Assembly: GCA_019739225.1 (NCBI GenBank)
Contig: JAHHDT010000002.1
Coordinates: 102,640-166,639 of the forward strand
From: Aquamicrobium sp.
GTDB taxonomy: Bacteria > Pseudomonadota > Alphaproteobacteria > Rhizobiales > Rhizobiaceae
Direction of reading: 5' to 3'
DNA: 64,000 nucleotides
Position numbers and translations under genes: made by a program. Under the pieces are notes generated by a model that saw nothing but the letters and a program-made list of their open reading frames with translations, did no database searches and was not told the origin of the DNA. Of this stretch, positions 45,721 to 54,653 are shown one piece after another (the first letter of the stretch is position 1; every line of letters begins with the position of its first letter).

Positions 45721-46707
45721 TCATCTCGCCCTGTTGGAGAGCGCGAATGTAAAGACGAGGGCGACGACGAGAACCGCGCCCTTGACGAAATCCTGCGTGT
45801 AGTAGGGCGCGTTCATCATCGTCAGCCCCTGCAGCAGGACGCCCACGAAGAGAGCGCCGATTGCGGTGCCGAAGGCGTTCGGCTTGGCGGCACCCAGCAC
45901 CGCGAAGCCGATCAGCGCCGCGGCCACCGAATCGAGAAGCAGATTGTTGCCGGAGGCGATGTCGCCGCGGCCGAGACGCGCGGCAAGCAGGATGCCGCCG
46001 ATCGAGGCGAAGACGCCGGAGATGACATAAGCCCAGATCTTGTAGGCCTTGACCGGCGTCCCTGCGAGTTCAGCCGCCTTTTCGTTGCTGCCGACGGCAT
46101 ACATCATCCGGCCGAACCGGGTGAATTCGAGGAAGAACCAGATCAGCACTGCCAGCACCAGCAACACCACGACCGAGACCGGAAGCAGGTTGTCGATGAA
46201 GAAATCGAGCCGGTGTCGCCCGAGCGCCAGGAAGTTCGGGCTGAACGTGCCGGTCGCCGTCGAGCCGTCGGGCATCGTCATGCCGGTGGCGATGGAGCGG
46301 CCTTCCGTGGGGATGCGTTGCAGCCCGACCAGCAGGAACATCATGCCGAGCGTGGCGAGCAGGTCGGGCACGCGCATGTAGACGATGATGATGCCGTTGA
46401 CGAGGCCGACCAGGGCGCCGATGGCCAGGCAGAAAAGCACCGCGACAAGCGCGTTCTGCTCCAGCACGACCATGGCATAGGCTGCGGCCATCATCGCGCT
46501 GGTGGCGACCGAGCCGATAGACAGGTCGAAGCCGCCGACGACGAGCGTTGCGGTCACGCCCAGCGCGAGGATGCCGGTGATGGCAACCGACTGGAAGATG
46601 AAGACGGCACTCTGCGGCGAAGCGAAGCCGGGTGCGGCGAACGCGAAGAACACGATCAGTGCGGCCAGAAGGGCCAGGAATCCGTAGCGGATGACGGTGT
46701 CGGCCAT
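45721..46707 (-). CDS. Ribose-type (CUT2) ABC transporter permease
   Basis: Membrane permease of 328 residues (RbsC-like). Features are VAITGILALGVTATLVVGGFDLSIGSVA, the conserved GGxDLSIGS segment, LLATLGMMFLLVGLQ, FTRFGRMMYAVGSNEKAAELAGTPV and DSVAAALIGFAVLGAAKPNAFGTAIGAL. It overlaps the ATPase gene by one base. A single permease gene implies a homodimeric channel, as in other CUT2 systems. Confidence 0.93.
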   Translation of the reverse strand: MADTVIRYGFLALLAALIVFFAFAAPGFASPQSAVFIFQSVAITGILALGVTATLVVGGFDLSIGSVATSAMMAAAYAMVVLEQNALVAVLFCLAIGALVGLVNGIIIVYMRVPDLLATLGMMFLLVGLQRIPTEGRSIATGMTMPDGSTATGTFSPNFLALGRHRLDFFIDNLLPVSVVVLLVLAVLIWFFLEFTRFGRMMYAVGSNEKAAELAGTPVKAYKIWAYVISGVFASIGGILLAARLGRGDIASGNNLLLDSVAAALIGFAVLGAAKPNAFGTAIGALFVGVLLQGLTMMNAPYYTQDFVKGAVLVVALVFTFALSNRAR

Positions 46708-48212
46708 CAGGCAGCGCCTCGTATATCTTCGCCGGCGACCTGCGCCAGCAGTCTGTCCATGTCCAGGCCGGCGTTGCGGTGCTCGCCGACGATGGTGTGT
46801 TCCGACATCACCAGGATGCGGTCGGCGGTCTCGAGCGCCTCGTCGAGCTCGGTCAGGAACAGGAGCGTTGCCCTGCCCGCCGCGCCGGCGCGCAACTTGG
46901 CCGCGATGTCGCGCCTTGCGGCGATGTCGACGCCCTGGAACGGCTCGTCGAGGATCAGCAGTGAGGAAGGCTGCGACGTCCAGCGCGCCACCATGACCTT
47001 CTGCTGATTGCCGCCGGAAAGGGTCTGCATCCGGTCGCGCTCGCCACGGCAGACGATGCCGAGTTCCTCGATCTGCCGGCGGGCGATTGCGCGCTCGGCG
47101 CGCGGCTGCGACACGCCCAACCGGGCAAGGCGACGCAGGAACGGCAGGCTTACGTTCTTGTAGAGATTGAAATCGGCGACGATGCCGCTTTCCGCACGAT
47201 CCTTGGCGACGAGAAAGACGCCTCCTTCTATCGCGTCGGCCGGCGAACGAGGGCGATACTCGCGCCCCTCCAGCGTCATCGTTCCGCCGAGCGGGCGGCG
47301 CACCCCGAACAGCGTCTCGGCAAGCGCCGTCTTGCCGACGCCGACAAGCCCGGTGATCGCGACCACCTCGCCGTCGCCGAGCGCAAGCGAAAAGGGTCTG
47401 GTCTGGCTTGCGATGCGCAGGCCCTTGGCTTCGAAGACCGTTCGCGTCGCGTCCTTCACCGATACCGTCGATAAATCCATAGCCCGGCCGAGCATCGCGT
47501 CGACCGCGCCTTCGTAGTCGAGCGGCTTGTCGGCGAAGACGCCCGCGATGACGCCGTCCCGCAATGCGACGATCCGGTCCGCGATGCGGCGGATGTCGGA
47601 CATGCGGTGCGAGATGTAGAGAATGGCGACGCCGTGCTCGCGCAGCCGCTCGACCACCGCGAACAGCCGGTTGGCTTCCGCGCTCGACAGCGACGATGTC
47701 GGCTCGTCGAGGATCATAACCTTGGGCTCGTGCGCCATGGCGCGCGCGATGGCCACCATCTGCCGGTCGGCGAGCGAAAGCTCGGATATGCTGGCGGAAA
47801 GGTTGACCTGCAGCCCAAGCCGGTCGGCGACCGCCCGCGCCTCGCGCCTGACGCGGCGCGGATTGAAAAGCAGAGGCGCGCCCTTGCCGGTGAGCCTGTC
47901 CATGGTCAGGTTCGTGGCGACGTCGAGGGCGGCCACCACGCCGTCATTGATGTTCTGGTGAACCGTCACCACCCCGGCGCGGATCGCCTCGGCGGGTGAG
48001 GCGGGGTCGAATGGCTCGCCCGAAAGGTGCATCGTGCCGCGGTCGCGCGCATGCACGCCGCTGATCACCTTCACCAGCGTCGACTTGCCGGCGCCGTTGG
48101 CTCCCATCAGTACGGTGACTTCGCCTGCGCGCAACTCGAGATCGACGTCGCTCAGCACCCGAATGGGGCCAAACGCCTTCTCCAGACCCGCAATGCGGAA
48201 CATGGCTTCCAT
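46707..48212 (-). CDS. Ribose-type (CUT2) ABC transporter ATP-binding protein
   Basis: Tandem ATPase of 501 residues (RbsA-like). The first domain has Walker A GANGAGKSTLV, signature-like LSLADRQMVAIARAM and Walker B VMILDEPTSSLS. The second has the degenerate Walker A GLVGVGKTALA, signature LSGGNQQKVMVARW and LLILDEPFQGVDI. LSLADRQM in place of LSVAQQQM is within family variation. ATG 48212 is used because AGGGAGGAG precedes it by a suitable distance; a TTG at 48221 abuts the SD and is unlikely. ATG 48203 is possible. First gene of the minus-strand arm, facing mtnK across the operator. Confidence 0.93.
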   Translation of the reverse strand: MEAMFRIAGLEKAFGPIRVLSDVDLELRAGEVTVLMGANGAGKSTLVKVISGVHARDRGTMHLSGEPFDPASPAEAIRAGVVTVHQNINDGVVAALDVATNLTMDRLTGKGAPLLFNPRRVRREARAVADRLGLQVNLSASISELSLADRQMVAIARAMAHEPKVMILDEPTSSLSSAEANRLFAVVERLREHGVAILYISHRMSDIRRIADRIVALRDGVIAGVFADKPLDYEGAVDAMLGRAMDLSTVSVKDATRTVFEAKGLRIASQTRPFSLALGDGEVVAITGLVGVGKTALAETLFGVRRPLGGTMTLEGREYRPRSPADAIEGGVFLVAKDRAESGIVADFNLYKNVSLPFLRRLARLGVSQPRAERAIARRQIEELGIVCRGERDRMQTLSGGNQQKVMVARWTSQPSSLLILDEPFQGVDIAARRDIAAKLRAGAAGRATLLFLTELDEALETADRILVMSEHTIVGEHRNAGLDMDRLLAQVAGEDIRGAA

Positions 48213-48256
48213 GGCCGCCAACTCCTCCCTGGCACCGGACGCTACGGCACTGTATC

Positions 48257-48285
48257 GGCAATTGTCAACATGATTGACAATTGCC
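48257..48285. promoter_or_regulatory. 29-bp divergent operator with embedded -35 elements
   Basis: GGCAATTGTCAA (48257-48268) and TTGACAATTGCC (48274-48285) form a perfect 12-bp inverted repeat around CATGA. Each arm contains TTGACA, an ideal -35 hexamer, one per strand. On the plus strand TAGCGT follows after 17 bp (48297-48302); on the minus strand TAGCGT follows after 18 bp. One bound dimer, presumably of the SorC-type regulator, would block both promoters at once. Confidence 0.8.
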
Positions 48286-48374
48286 AGTCTCGTCTCTAGC
48301 GTTTTCCTTCAGAGGCGGAGAACCGGCGTATCAAGACCGTATCCGCAACCATGCGCAGTGACGGGAGGAGTTGC

Positions 48375-49643
48375 ATGGACGCCGCATCTTTCGAGGCGCT
48401 GAATGCCGAAACGCTGGGCCCGAGGCTGGGTGGGCTGGAGGCGCTGCGCGCCCGTCTCGGAGACGATCCGTCAGCATGGCGCGTCCGCGAGGTCGGCGAT
48501 GGCAACCTCAACCTGGTGTTCATCGTCGACGGCGACAAAGGCAGCGTGATCGTCAAGCAGGCGCTGCCCTATGTGCGCCTTGTAGGCGAGAGCTGGCCGC
48601 TGCCGCTTAAGCGCTCCTTCTTCGAATACCACACGCTGACGCGCCAGGCTGCCCGCGCGCCCGGCCAAGTGCCGGAGATCTTCCATTTCGACGAGCAGCA
48701 GGCGCTGATCGTCATGGAGTTTCTATCGCCGCACGTGATCCTGCGCCGCGCGCTGATCGACGGCCGGATGCTGCCGCGCATCGCCGACGACCTAGCGCTG
48801 TTCATGGCGCGCACGCTTTTCCGCGGGTCGGACCTTTCCATGCAGACACGGGAGCGCAAGGCCGATCTGGCGCTCTTCGCCGACAATGTCGAACTCTGTG
48901 ACATCACCGAGAACCTGGTTTTCTCCGACCCTTATTTCGACGCGGAGATGAACTCGCACACCTCACCGCAGCTCGACGGTCTGGTGGCGCAGTTGCGTGC
49001 CGATCGCGACCTCAAGGTTGCCGCGCAGCGCATGAAACACATCTTTGCCGCGCGGGCGGAGACGCTCGTGCATGGCGACCTGCATACCGGCTCGATCATG
49101 GTAACCGAGACGGAAACCAGGGTCATCGATCCCGAATTCGCCTTCTATGGCCCGATGGCCTTCGATGTCGGCATGCTCTTCGCCAATTTCTGGATGTCTT
49201 ATTTCTCCCAGTCGGGTCATGAGCAGGAGGGCAATCGCGACGCGATGCGCGCCTACCTTCTGGATGTGCAGGAGCGCTGCTGGAACGGCTTCGTGGCCGA
49301 GTTTTCGCGCCTGTGGCGCACCGAGCGGAACGGCATCCTCTACCAGAAGAGCCTGTTCGAGGCGCAGGGCGATCATCTCGGCGCGGAGCAGGCGCTGGGC
49401 GAGCTGCTGCGCGAGATGTGGGTCGACCTGCTCGGTTTCGCCGGCATCGAGATTCACCGCCGCATCCTCGGTCTCGCGCACAACGCCGACTTCGAGACGA
49501 TCGAGGATCCTGACATGCGGGCGCGATGTGAGGCGAAAGCGCTCAAGTTCGGGCGGCAGATCGCCGTCAACCGTGCCCACCTGAACGGTATGAAGGAAGC
49601 CAATGCGCTTGCAGCGCTGATCGAGACGGGAGCGGTGGCGTGA
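48375..49643 (+). CDS. mtnK: S-methyl-5-thioribose kinase
   Basis: Small-molecule kinase of 422 residues that phosphorylates C1 of 5-methylthioribose (and, in related organisms, 5-deoxyribose). Features are [15 protein letters not shown] (nucleotide loop), [20 protein letters not shown], the catalytic [11 protein letters not shown] near residue 233 and the metal-binding [36 protein letters not shown] is characteristic of MtnK. ATG 48375 has the SD GGGAGGAG; ATG 48351 lacks one. It overlaps mtnA by 4 bp and is the first gene of the plus-strand arm. Confidence 0.93.
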   Translation: MDAASFEALNAETLGPRLGGLEALRARLGDDPSAWRVREVGDGNLNLVFIVDGDKGSVIVKQALPYVRLVGESWPLPLKRSFFEYHTLTRQAARAPGQVPEIFHFDEQQALIVMEFLSPHVILRRALIDGRMLPRIADDLALFMARTLFRGSDLSMQTRERKADLALFADNVELCDITENLVFSDPYFDAEMNSHTSPQLDGLVAQLRADRDLKVAAQRMKHIFAARAETLVHGDLHTGSIMVTETETRVIDPEFAFYGPMAFDVGMLFANFWMSYFSQSGHEQEGNRDAMRAYLLDVQERCWNGFVAEFSRLWRTERNGILYQKSLFEAQGDHLGAEQALGELLREMWVDLLGFAGIEIHRRILGLAHNADFETIEDPDMRARCEAKALKFGRQIAVNRAHLNGMKEANALAALIETGAVA

Positions 49644-50731
49644 GAGTTGGCGACAGGCATTTCCGTACCATCTGGCTGAACGACGATGGCAGAGCGGTCG
49701 ACATAATCGACCAGCGCTGGCTGCCGCACGATTTCCGGATCGTCACACTGTCGACCGTAGAGGATGTCGCGACCGCGATCCGCGACATGTGGGTGCGTGG
49801 CGCGCCGCTGATCGGGGTCACTGCGGCCTACGGCGTTGCCATCGCCATGCATGCCGATCCGTCCGACGAAGCGCTGGAAGCGGTATGGCGTACGCTTCAC
49901 GAGACGCGTCCGACGGCGATCAACCTGCGCTGGGCGCTCGACGAGATGACGCGGCTCCTGAAGCCGCTGCCCGCGGCCGAGCGCGCCGACGCCGCCTATG
50001 CGCGCGCTGCCGAGATCGCCGACGAGGACGTCGAACTCAACCGGTCGATCGGCTCGCACGGCCTGACGCTGATCCGCCAGATCGCCGCGTCGAAGAAGCC
50101 GGGCGAAAGCGTCAACATCCTCACCCACTGCAATGCCGGCTGGCTGGCGACCGTCGACTATGGCACCGCCACCGCGCCGATCTACATGGCCACGGAAGAG
50201 GGCATTCCCGTCCACGTCTACGTTGACGAAACACGGCCGCGAAATCAGGGCGCGCAGCTCACCGCATGGGAAATGGCCGGCCACGGCGTGTCGCACACGC
50301 TGGTCGTGGACAATGCCGGCGGTCACCTCATGCAGCGCGGCCAGGTCGACATGGTGATCGTCGGGACCGACCGCACCACGGCCAATGGCGATGTCTGCAA
50401 CAAGATAGGCACCTATCTGAAGGCACTTGCTGCCCGCGACAACGGCGTGCCGTTCTACGTCGCCCTGCCGTCGCCCACCATCGACTGGACGGTGAAGGAT
50501 GGCCTCGCCGAAATCCCGATCGAGGAGCGCTCGGGCGACGAGGTGTCTCTGGTCTGGGGCCGCGCGCCCTCCGGCGAGGTGGTGCAGGTGCGCATATCGC
50601 CGGACGAGACCGAGGCGGCAAATCCCGCCTTCGACGTGACGCCGGCGCGGCTCGTGACCGGCCTCATCACAGAGCGCGGTATCGCCGAAGCCTCAGCCGA
50701 AGGGCTGAAGGGGCTGTTTCCCGAAAGCTGA
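49640..50731 (+). CDS. mtnA: S-methyl-5-thioribose-1-phosphate isomerase
   Basis: Converts the aldose 1-phosphate to the ketose 1-phosphate (5-methylthioribulose 1-phosphate, or the 5-deoxy analogue). The 363-residue protein has the family landmarks [26 protein letters not shown] with the active-site Cys, [18 protein letters not shown] and [20 protein letters not shown] with the catalytic Asp. GTG 49640 overlaps the mtnK stop (GTGA). mtnB, mtnC and mtnD of the classical methionine salvage pathway are absent here, which favours aldol cleavage of the product by the fused aldolase. Confidence 0.94.
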   Translation: MRVGDRHFRTIWLNDDGRAVDIIDQRWLPHDFRIVTLSTVEDVATAIRDMWVRGAPLIGVTAAYGVAIAMHADPSDEALEAVWRTLHETRPTAINLRWALDEMTRLLKPLPAAERADAAYARAAEIADEDVELNRSIGSHGLTLIRQIAASKKPGESVNILTHCNAGWLATVDYGTATAPIYMATEEGIPVHVYVDETRPRNQGAQLTAWEMAGHGVSHTLVVDNAGGHLMQRGQVDMVIVGTDRTTANGDVCNKIGTYLKALAARDNGVPFYVALPSPTIDWTVKDGLAEIPIEERSGDEVSLVWGRAPSGEVVQVRISPDETEAANPAFDVTPARLVTGLITERGIAEASAEGLKGLFPES

Positions 50732-50811
50732 TCCGCCGGCTTCCCTTTTGCAGTTGCGGGGTGCGTCCGCCGGCGCGAAGATGGTCTTCCTGTCGTCGGG
50801 GGAAGAACTGC

Positions 50812-52032
50812 ATGAGCGTGAAATATGACGGGACGCCCGCAACGGCCCCGCGCCGGTTGCGCAACATTCTGGCGCTCGACGATTTCGAGGTGGCGGCGCG
50901 CCGGCATCTCCCGAGGCCGGTCTTCGGTTACGTCTCGGGTGCCGCCGAAACCAACGCGTCGCTCCATGACAACCGCGCGGCCTTTGCCGAGTTCGGTTTC
51001 CTGCCCCGCGCGCTGATCGACGTTTCCAAACGCTCGCAGAAGCGGGAGCTTTTCGGCACGACCTATGCCGCACCCTTCGGCATCGCGCCCGTCGGGCTGA
51101 GCGCCCTGTCCGCCTATCGCGGCGATCTGGTTTTGGCGCAGGCTGCCGCCGCCAGCGGCATCCCGATGATCATGAGCGGCACATCGCTGATCCGGCTGGA
51201 GGAGATCGTCGCTGCCAATCCGCAGGCGTGGTTTCAGGCCTACGTGCCCGGCGAAGAGCGCTGGATGCTGGCGCTCGTCGATCGTGTCGCCCAGGCGGGG
51301 TTCGGCACGCTCGTGCTGACGGTGGACACACCCGTCATGGCCAATCGCGAGAACAACATCCGCAACGGCTTCTCGACGCCCATGCGCCCCACCCCGCGTC
51401 TGTTCTGGGATGGCATGGTGCGGCCGCGCTGGAGCCTTGGAACCTTCTTGCGGACGATCGTCAGGCACGGCATGCCGCATTTCGAGAACGCCTCGGTCGA
51501 GCGCGGATCGGCGATCCTGTCGCGCAATGTCGTGCGCCAGTTCGGCCCCAAGGACAGGCTGAGCTGGGATCATTTCGACCTCATCCGCAAGCGGTGGAAC
51601 GGGCGTTTCATCGTCAAGGGCATCATGACGCGCGAAGATGCGCGCATTGCGCTCGATCGCGGCGCAGACGGCGTGATCCTGTCCAACCATGGCGGCCGGC
51701 AGCTCGACGGTACGGCCTCGCCGCTGCGTGTCCTGCCTGCCGTCGCCGAGGAGATCGGCGGCCGTATCCCGGTGATGATCGACGGCGGTTTCCGGCGCGG
51801 AACGGATGTGTTGAAGGCGCTGGCGCTCGGCGCGTCGTTCGTCTTTCTGGGGCGGCCGTTCATCTATGCCGCCGCCATCGGCGGTGAGCCCGGCGTGCGC
51901 CACGCCTTTTCCATCCTTCACGACGAGATCGACCGGAACATGGCGCTGCTGGGCATCAACACGCTGGAAGAGCTGCATCCCCGCATGCTGATCCGTCTTG
52001 CGCGATCGGTGGAATCAGACGCTTCAGCATAG
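50812..52032 (+). CDS. FMN-dependent alpha-hydroxy-acid dehydrogenase (1)
   Basis: Glycolate oxidase/L-lactate dehydrogenase (LldD)-type flavoprotein of 406 residues. FMN and substrate residues appear in FGYVSGAAETNASLHDN, YAAPFGIAPVGLSAL, TLVLTVDTPVMANRENNIRNGF, FIVKGIMTREDA and ILSNHGGRQLDGTASPL with the catalytic His, then MIDGGFRRGTDVLKALALGA. ATG 50812 follows the SD GGGGGAAGAACTGC. It is 80 bp after mtnA and in the same direction. It would oxidise a 2-hydroxy acid (for example L-lactate) to the keto acid; its substrate in this cluster is uncertain. Confidence 0.92.
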   Translation: MSVKYDGTPATAPRRLRNILALDDFEVAARRHLPRPVFGYVSGAAETNASLHDNRAAFAEFGFLPRALIDVSKRSQKRELFGTTYAAPFGIAPVGLSALSAYRGDLVLAQAAAASGIPMIMSGTSLIRLEEIVAANPQAWFQAYVPGEERWMLALVDRVAQAGFGTLVLTVDTPVMANRENNIRNGFSTPMRPTPRLFWDGMVRPRWSLGTFLRTIVRHGMPHFENASVERGSAILSRNVVRQFGPKDRLSWDHFDLIRKRWNGRFIVKGIMTREDARIALDRGADGVILSNHGGRQLDGTASPLRVLPAVAEEIGGRIPVMIDGGFRRGTDVLKALALGASFVFLGRPFIYAAAIGGEPGVRHAFSILHDEIDRNMALLGINTLEELHPRMLIRLARSVESDASA

Positions 52033-52153
52033 AGAAGACTTGCAGAGCGGGGCATCCGCAGGCATGTGGTTTCTTTGCCGGGGGCAAAAATTCCGGCATC
52101 CGAAATGCCAGCCGGCCGCGAGGCCAGATGTTCATCCGCATGCAGGCCACGTA

Positions 52154-53290
52154 ATGTCCCATATCCTCACCATCGCCGACCTGAAGGAACTCGCCAGGCG
52201 GCGCGTGCCGACCATGTTCTTCGACTACGCCGATTCCGGCGCCTGGACCGAAGGCACCTATCGCGCCAACGAGGAGGACTTCGCCGACATCAAGCTGCGC
52301 CAGCGTGTGCTGGTCGACATGACCGACCGTTCGCTTGAAACGACGATGATCGGCGAGAAGGTGTCGATGCCCGTGGCGTTGGCGCCCACCGGACTGACCG
52401 GCATGCAGCACGCCGACGGCGAGATGCTGGCCGCGCAGGCGGCGGAGGCGGCCGGTGTACCTTTCACGCTGTCGACGATGAGCATCTGCTCGATCGAGGA
52501 TGTGGCGTCGGTGACGACGAAGCCGTTCTGGTTCCAGCTATACGTGATGCGGGACCGCGATTTCGTGCGCAATCTGATCGACCGCGCGAAAGCTGCGAAA
52601 TGCTCGGCTCTCGTGCTGACCGCCGACCTGCAGATCCTCGGCCAGCGCCACAAGGACGTCCGCAACGGCCTGTCGGCCCCGCCCAAGCTGACGCTTGCCA
52701 ACCTGTTCGACATGGCGCTGCGCCCGCGCTGGTGTGCTGCGATGCTGGGTACGCAGCGGCGCACATTCCGCAACATCGTCGGCCATGCCAAGGGCGTGGG
52801 CGACCTGTCGTCGCTCTCGTCCTGGACCGCCGAGCAGTTCGACCCGAAGCTTTCATGGGACGACGTCGCCTGGATCAAGGAGCATTGGGGCGGCAAGCTC
52901 ATCATCAAGGGTATTCTGGACGAGGAGGATGCCCGCATGGCTGCCGAGACGGGCGCCGACGCGATCATCGTCTCCAATCACGGCGGCCGCCAGCTTGACG
53001 GCGCTCGATCGTCGATCTCGATGCTGCCCCGGATCGTCGAGGCCGTCGACGGACGGATCGAAGTTCATGTCGACGGCGGCATCCGCTCCGGCCAGGATGT
53101 GTTGAAGGCCGTCGCGCTGGGCGCGCAGGGCACTTATATCGGCCGCCCGTTCCTCTACGGGCTCGGTGCAATGGGTCGCGAAGGCGTGACGCTGGCGCTG
53201 GAAATCATCCGCAAGGAGCTGGACATCACCATGGCACTGTGCGGCAAGCGACGCATCACCGACGTCGACGGCTCAATACTGGCGCGCTAG
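52154..53290 (+). CDS. FMN-dependent alpha-hydroxy-acid dehydrogenase (2)
   Basis: Second LldD-type flavoprotein, 378 residues. Motifs are FFDYADSGAWTEGTYRANEEDF, MPVALAPTGLTGMQHADGE, LVLTADLQILGQRHKDVRNG, LIIKGILDEEDARMA, IIVSNHGGRQLDGARSSIS (catalytic His) and VDGGIRSGQDVLKAVALGA. It is clearly diverged from its neighbour (for example TADLQ against TVDTP), so it is not a recent duplicate. ATG 52154 has only a weak SD. It is closer than protein 1 to L-lactate dehydrogenases as I recall them. It is the last gene before the iron operon. Confidence 0.92.
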   Translation: MSHILTIADLKELARRRVPTMFFDYADSGAWTEGTYRANEEDFADIKLRQRVLVDMTDRSLETTMIGEKVSMPVALAPTGLTGMQHADGEMLAAQAAEAAGVPFTLSTMSICSIEDVASVTTKPFWFQLYVMRDRDFVRNLIDRAKAAKCSALVLTADLQILGQRHKDVRNGLSAPPKLTLANLFDMALRPRWCAAMLGTQRRTFRNIVGHAKGVGDLSSLSSWTAEQFDPKLSWDDVAWIKEHWGGKLIIKGILDEEDARMAAETGADAIIVSNHGGRQLDGARSSISMLPRIVEAVDGRIEVHVDGGIRSGQDVLKAVALGAQGTYIGRPFLYGLGAMGREGVTLALEIIRKELDITMALCGKRRITDVDGSILAR

Positions 53291-53306
53291 AAAACGCTTC
53301 ATAAGC

Positions 53307-53321
53307 TGACCTTGATATTCA
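53307..53321. promoter_or_regulatory. IRO-type box (TGA-N9-TCA)
   Basis: TGA CCTTGATAT TCA matches the TGA-N9-TCA pattern of the rhizobial iron regulator RirA. It overlaps the predicted -35 hexamer of the imelysin operon, where a repressor would act. Six fixed bases alone can occur by chance, but the position over the promoter of an iron operon raises its credibility. Confidence 0.6.
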
Positions 53322-53340
53322 TGTTTTAGCGTGAGATATA
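53312..53340 (+). promoter_or_regulatory. Predicted promoter of the imelysin operon
   Basis: TTGATA (53312-53317) and GATATA (53335-53340) are separated by 17 bp. It lies 27 bp before the imelysin ATG, within a 76-bp gap, and overlaps the IRO-type box. Confidence 0.6.
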
Positions 53341-53366
53341 GCGGGCAACCACGGAGGATTACCGCC

Positions 53367-54629
53367 ATGTCGATCGCCCGCATTCTGCTTCTGACTGCTG
53401 CTCCGCTGGCGCTATGCGCGCAGGCGCAGGCTGCCGAGCCTGCCGCCATTCTGGATACCTATGCCGACATCGCGCTGGCCGGCTACGAGGACAGTCTGAA
53501 AACGGCGCAGCTGCTGGACGCCGCGATCGAGGCGCTGGCCGCCGCCCCGACCGAAGGCAATCTGACGGCCGCGCGTGAAGCCTGGCTTGCGGCCCGCGTG
53601 CCTTACCAGCAGACCGAGGCTTTCCGCTTCGGCAATACGATCGTCGACGAGTGGGAGGGCCGTGTGAATGCCTGGCCGCTCGATGAAGGCCTCATCGACT
53701 ATGTCGACCCGAGCTACGGCATGGAGAGCGACACCAACCAGTTCTACGCCGTCAACATCATTGCCAATGCCTCCGTCAGCGCCGCCGGCGAGTCCGTCGA
53801 CGCCTCGGAGATTACGCCCGAGCTGCTCCAGTCGCTTCAGGAGATCGGCGGCATCGAGGCGAATGTCGCGACCGGCTACCACGCGATCGAGTTCCTGCTC
53901 TGGGGGCAGGACCTCAACGGCACGGACGCTGGCGCCGGCGCGCGGCCTGCCACCGATTTCGACACTGCCAACTGCAGCAACGGCAATTGCGACCGTCGCG
54001 CGGCCTATCTCACGGCTGCATCGGATCTTCTGATCGCCGATCTCGAGGAAATGGTTTCCAACTGGCAGGCTGATGGCGCAGCGCGCAAGGCATTGACCGA
54101 GGAATCGCCCGAGGCCGGGCTTTCGGCCATCCTCACCGGTCTCGGCTCCCTGTCCTACGGCGAACTGGCGGGCGAACGCATGAAGCTCGGGCTGCTGCTG
54201 CATGATCCGGAGGAGGAGCACGACTGCTTCTCCGACAACACCCACAATTCGCATTACTATGACGTGCTGGGCATCTCGAACGTCTATCACGGCAGCTACA
54301 AGCGCGTGGACGGATCCACTGTGTCAGGTGCCTCCCTGGCCGAATTCGTGCGCGAGAAGGATGCGGCGGTCGCCGACGAGATCGAGGCTGATCTTGCAGC
54401 GACCGTGGAAGCGGCAACCGCGCTCAAGGCGCGCGCGGAAGCCGGCGAGGCTTATGACCAGATGATCGGCGAGGGCAACGATGAGGGCAACGCGGTGGTG
54501 CAGGCCGTCATCGACGGGCTGGTCAAGCAGACCCGCTCGCTCGAACGCGTGATCGCAGCGCTTGACCTTGGCGGTGTCACCATCGAAGGTTCCGACAGCC
54601 TCGACAATCCCGACGCCGTCTTCGAATAG
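53367..54629 (+). CDS. Imelysin family (peptidase M75-like) iron-associated protein
   Basis: Periplasmic protein of 420 residues with the signal peptide MSIARILLLTAAPLALCAQAQA. Two imelysin repeats are present; the hallmark GxHxxE reads GYHAIEFLLWGQDL near residue 170. YQQTEAFRFGNTIVDEWEGRVNAWPLDEGLIDYVD and EEEHDCFSDNTHNSHYYD are typical of IrpA-like proteins. Family members take part in high-affinity iron uptake, probably binding metal at the GxHxxE/acidic site. ATG 53367 follows the SD CGGAGGATTACCGCC. First gene of a four-gene operon preceded by an iron box. Confidence 0.92.
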   Translation: MSIARILLLTAAPLALCAQAQAAEPAAILDTYADIALAGYEDSLKTAQLLDAAIEALAAAPTEGNLTAAREAWLAARVPYQQTEAFRFGNTIVDEWEGRVNAWPLDEGLIDYVDPSYGMESDTNQFYAVNIIANASVSAAGESVDASEITPELLQSLQEIGGIEANVATGYHAIEFLLWGQDLNGTDAGAGARPATDFDTANCSNGNCDRRAAYLTAASDLLIADLEEMVSNWQADGAARKALTEESPEAGLSAILTGLGSLSYGELAGERMKLGLLLHDPEEEHDCFSDNTHNSHYYDVLGISNVYHGSYKRVDGSTVSGASLAEFVREKDAAVADEIEADLAATVEAATALKARAEAGEAYDQMIGEGNDEGNAVVQAVIDGLVKQTRSLERVIAALDLGGVTIEGSDSLDNPDAVFE

Positions 54630-54653
54630 GGCGCGGTTCGCAACCGCGGGACC

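Noticed and set aside
41457..48212. A rhamnose utilisation operon (RhaD-type fusion with ribose-type importer)
   Set aside because: The expected isomerase, mutarotase, rhamnulokinase and DeoR regulator are missing and MtnK/MtnA are present instead. Kept only as an alternative for the aldolase domain.
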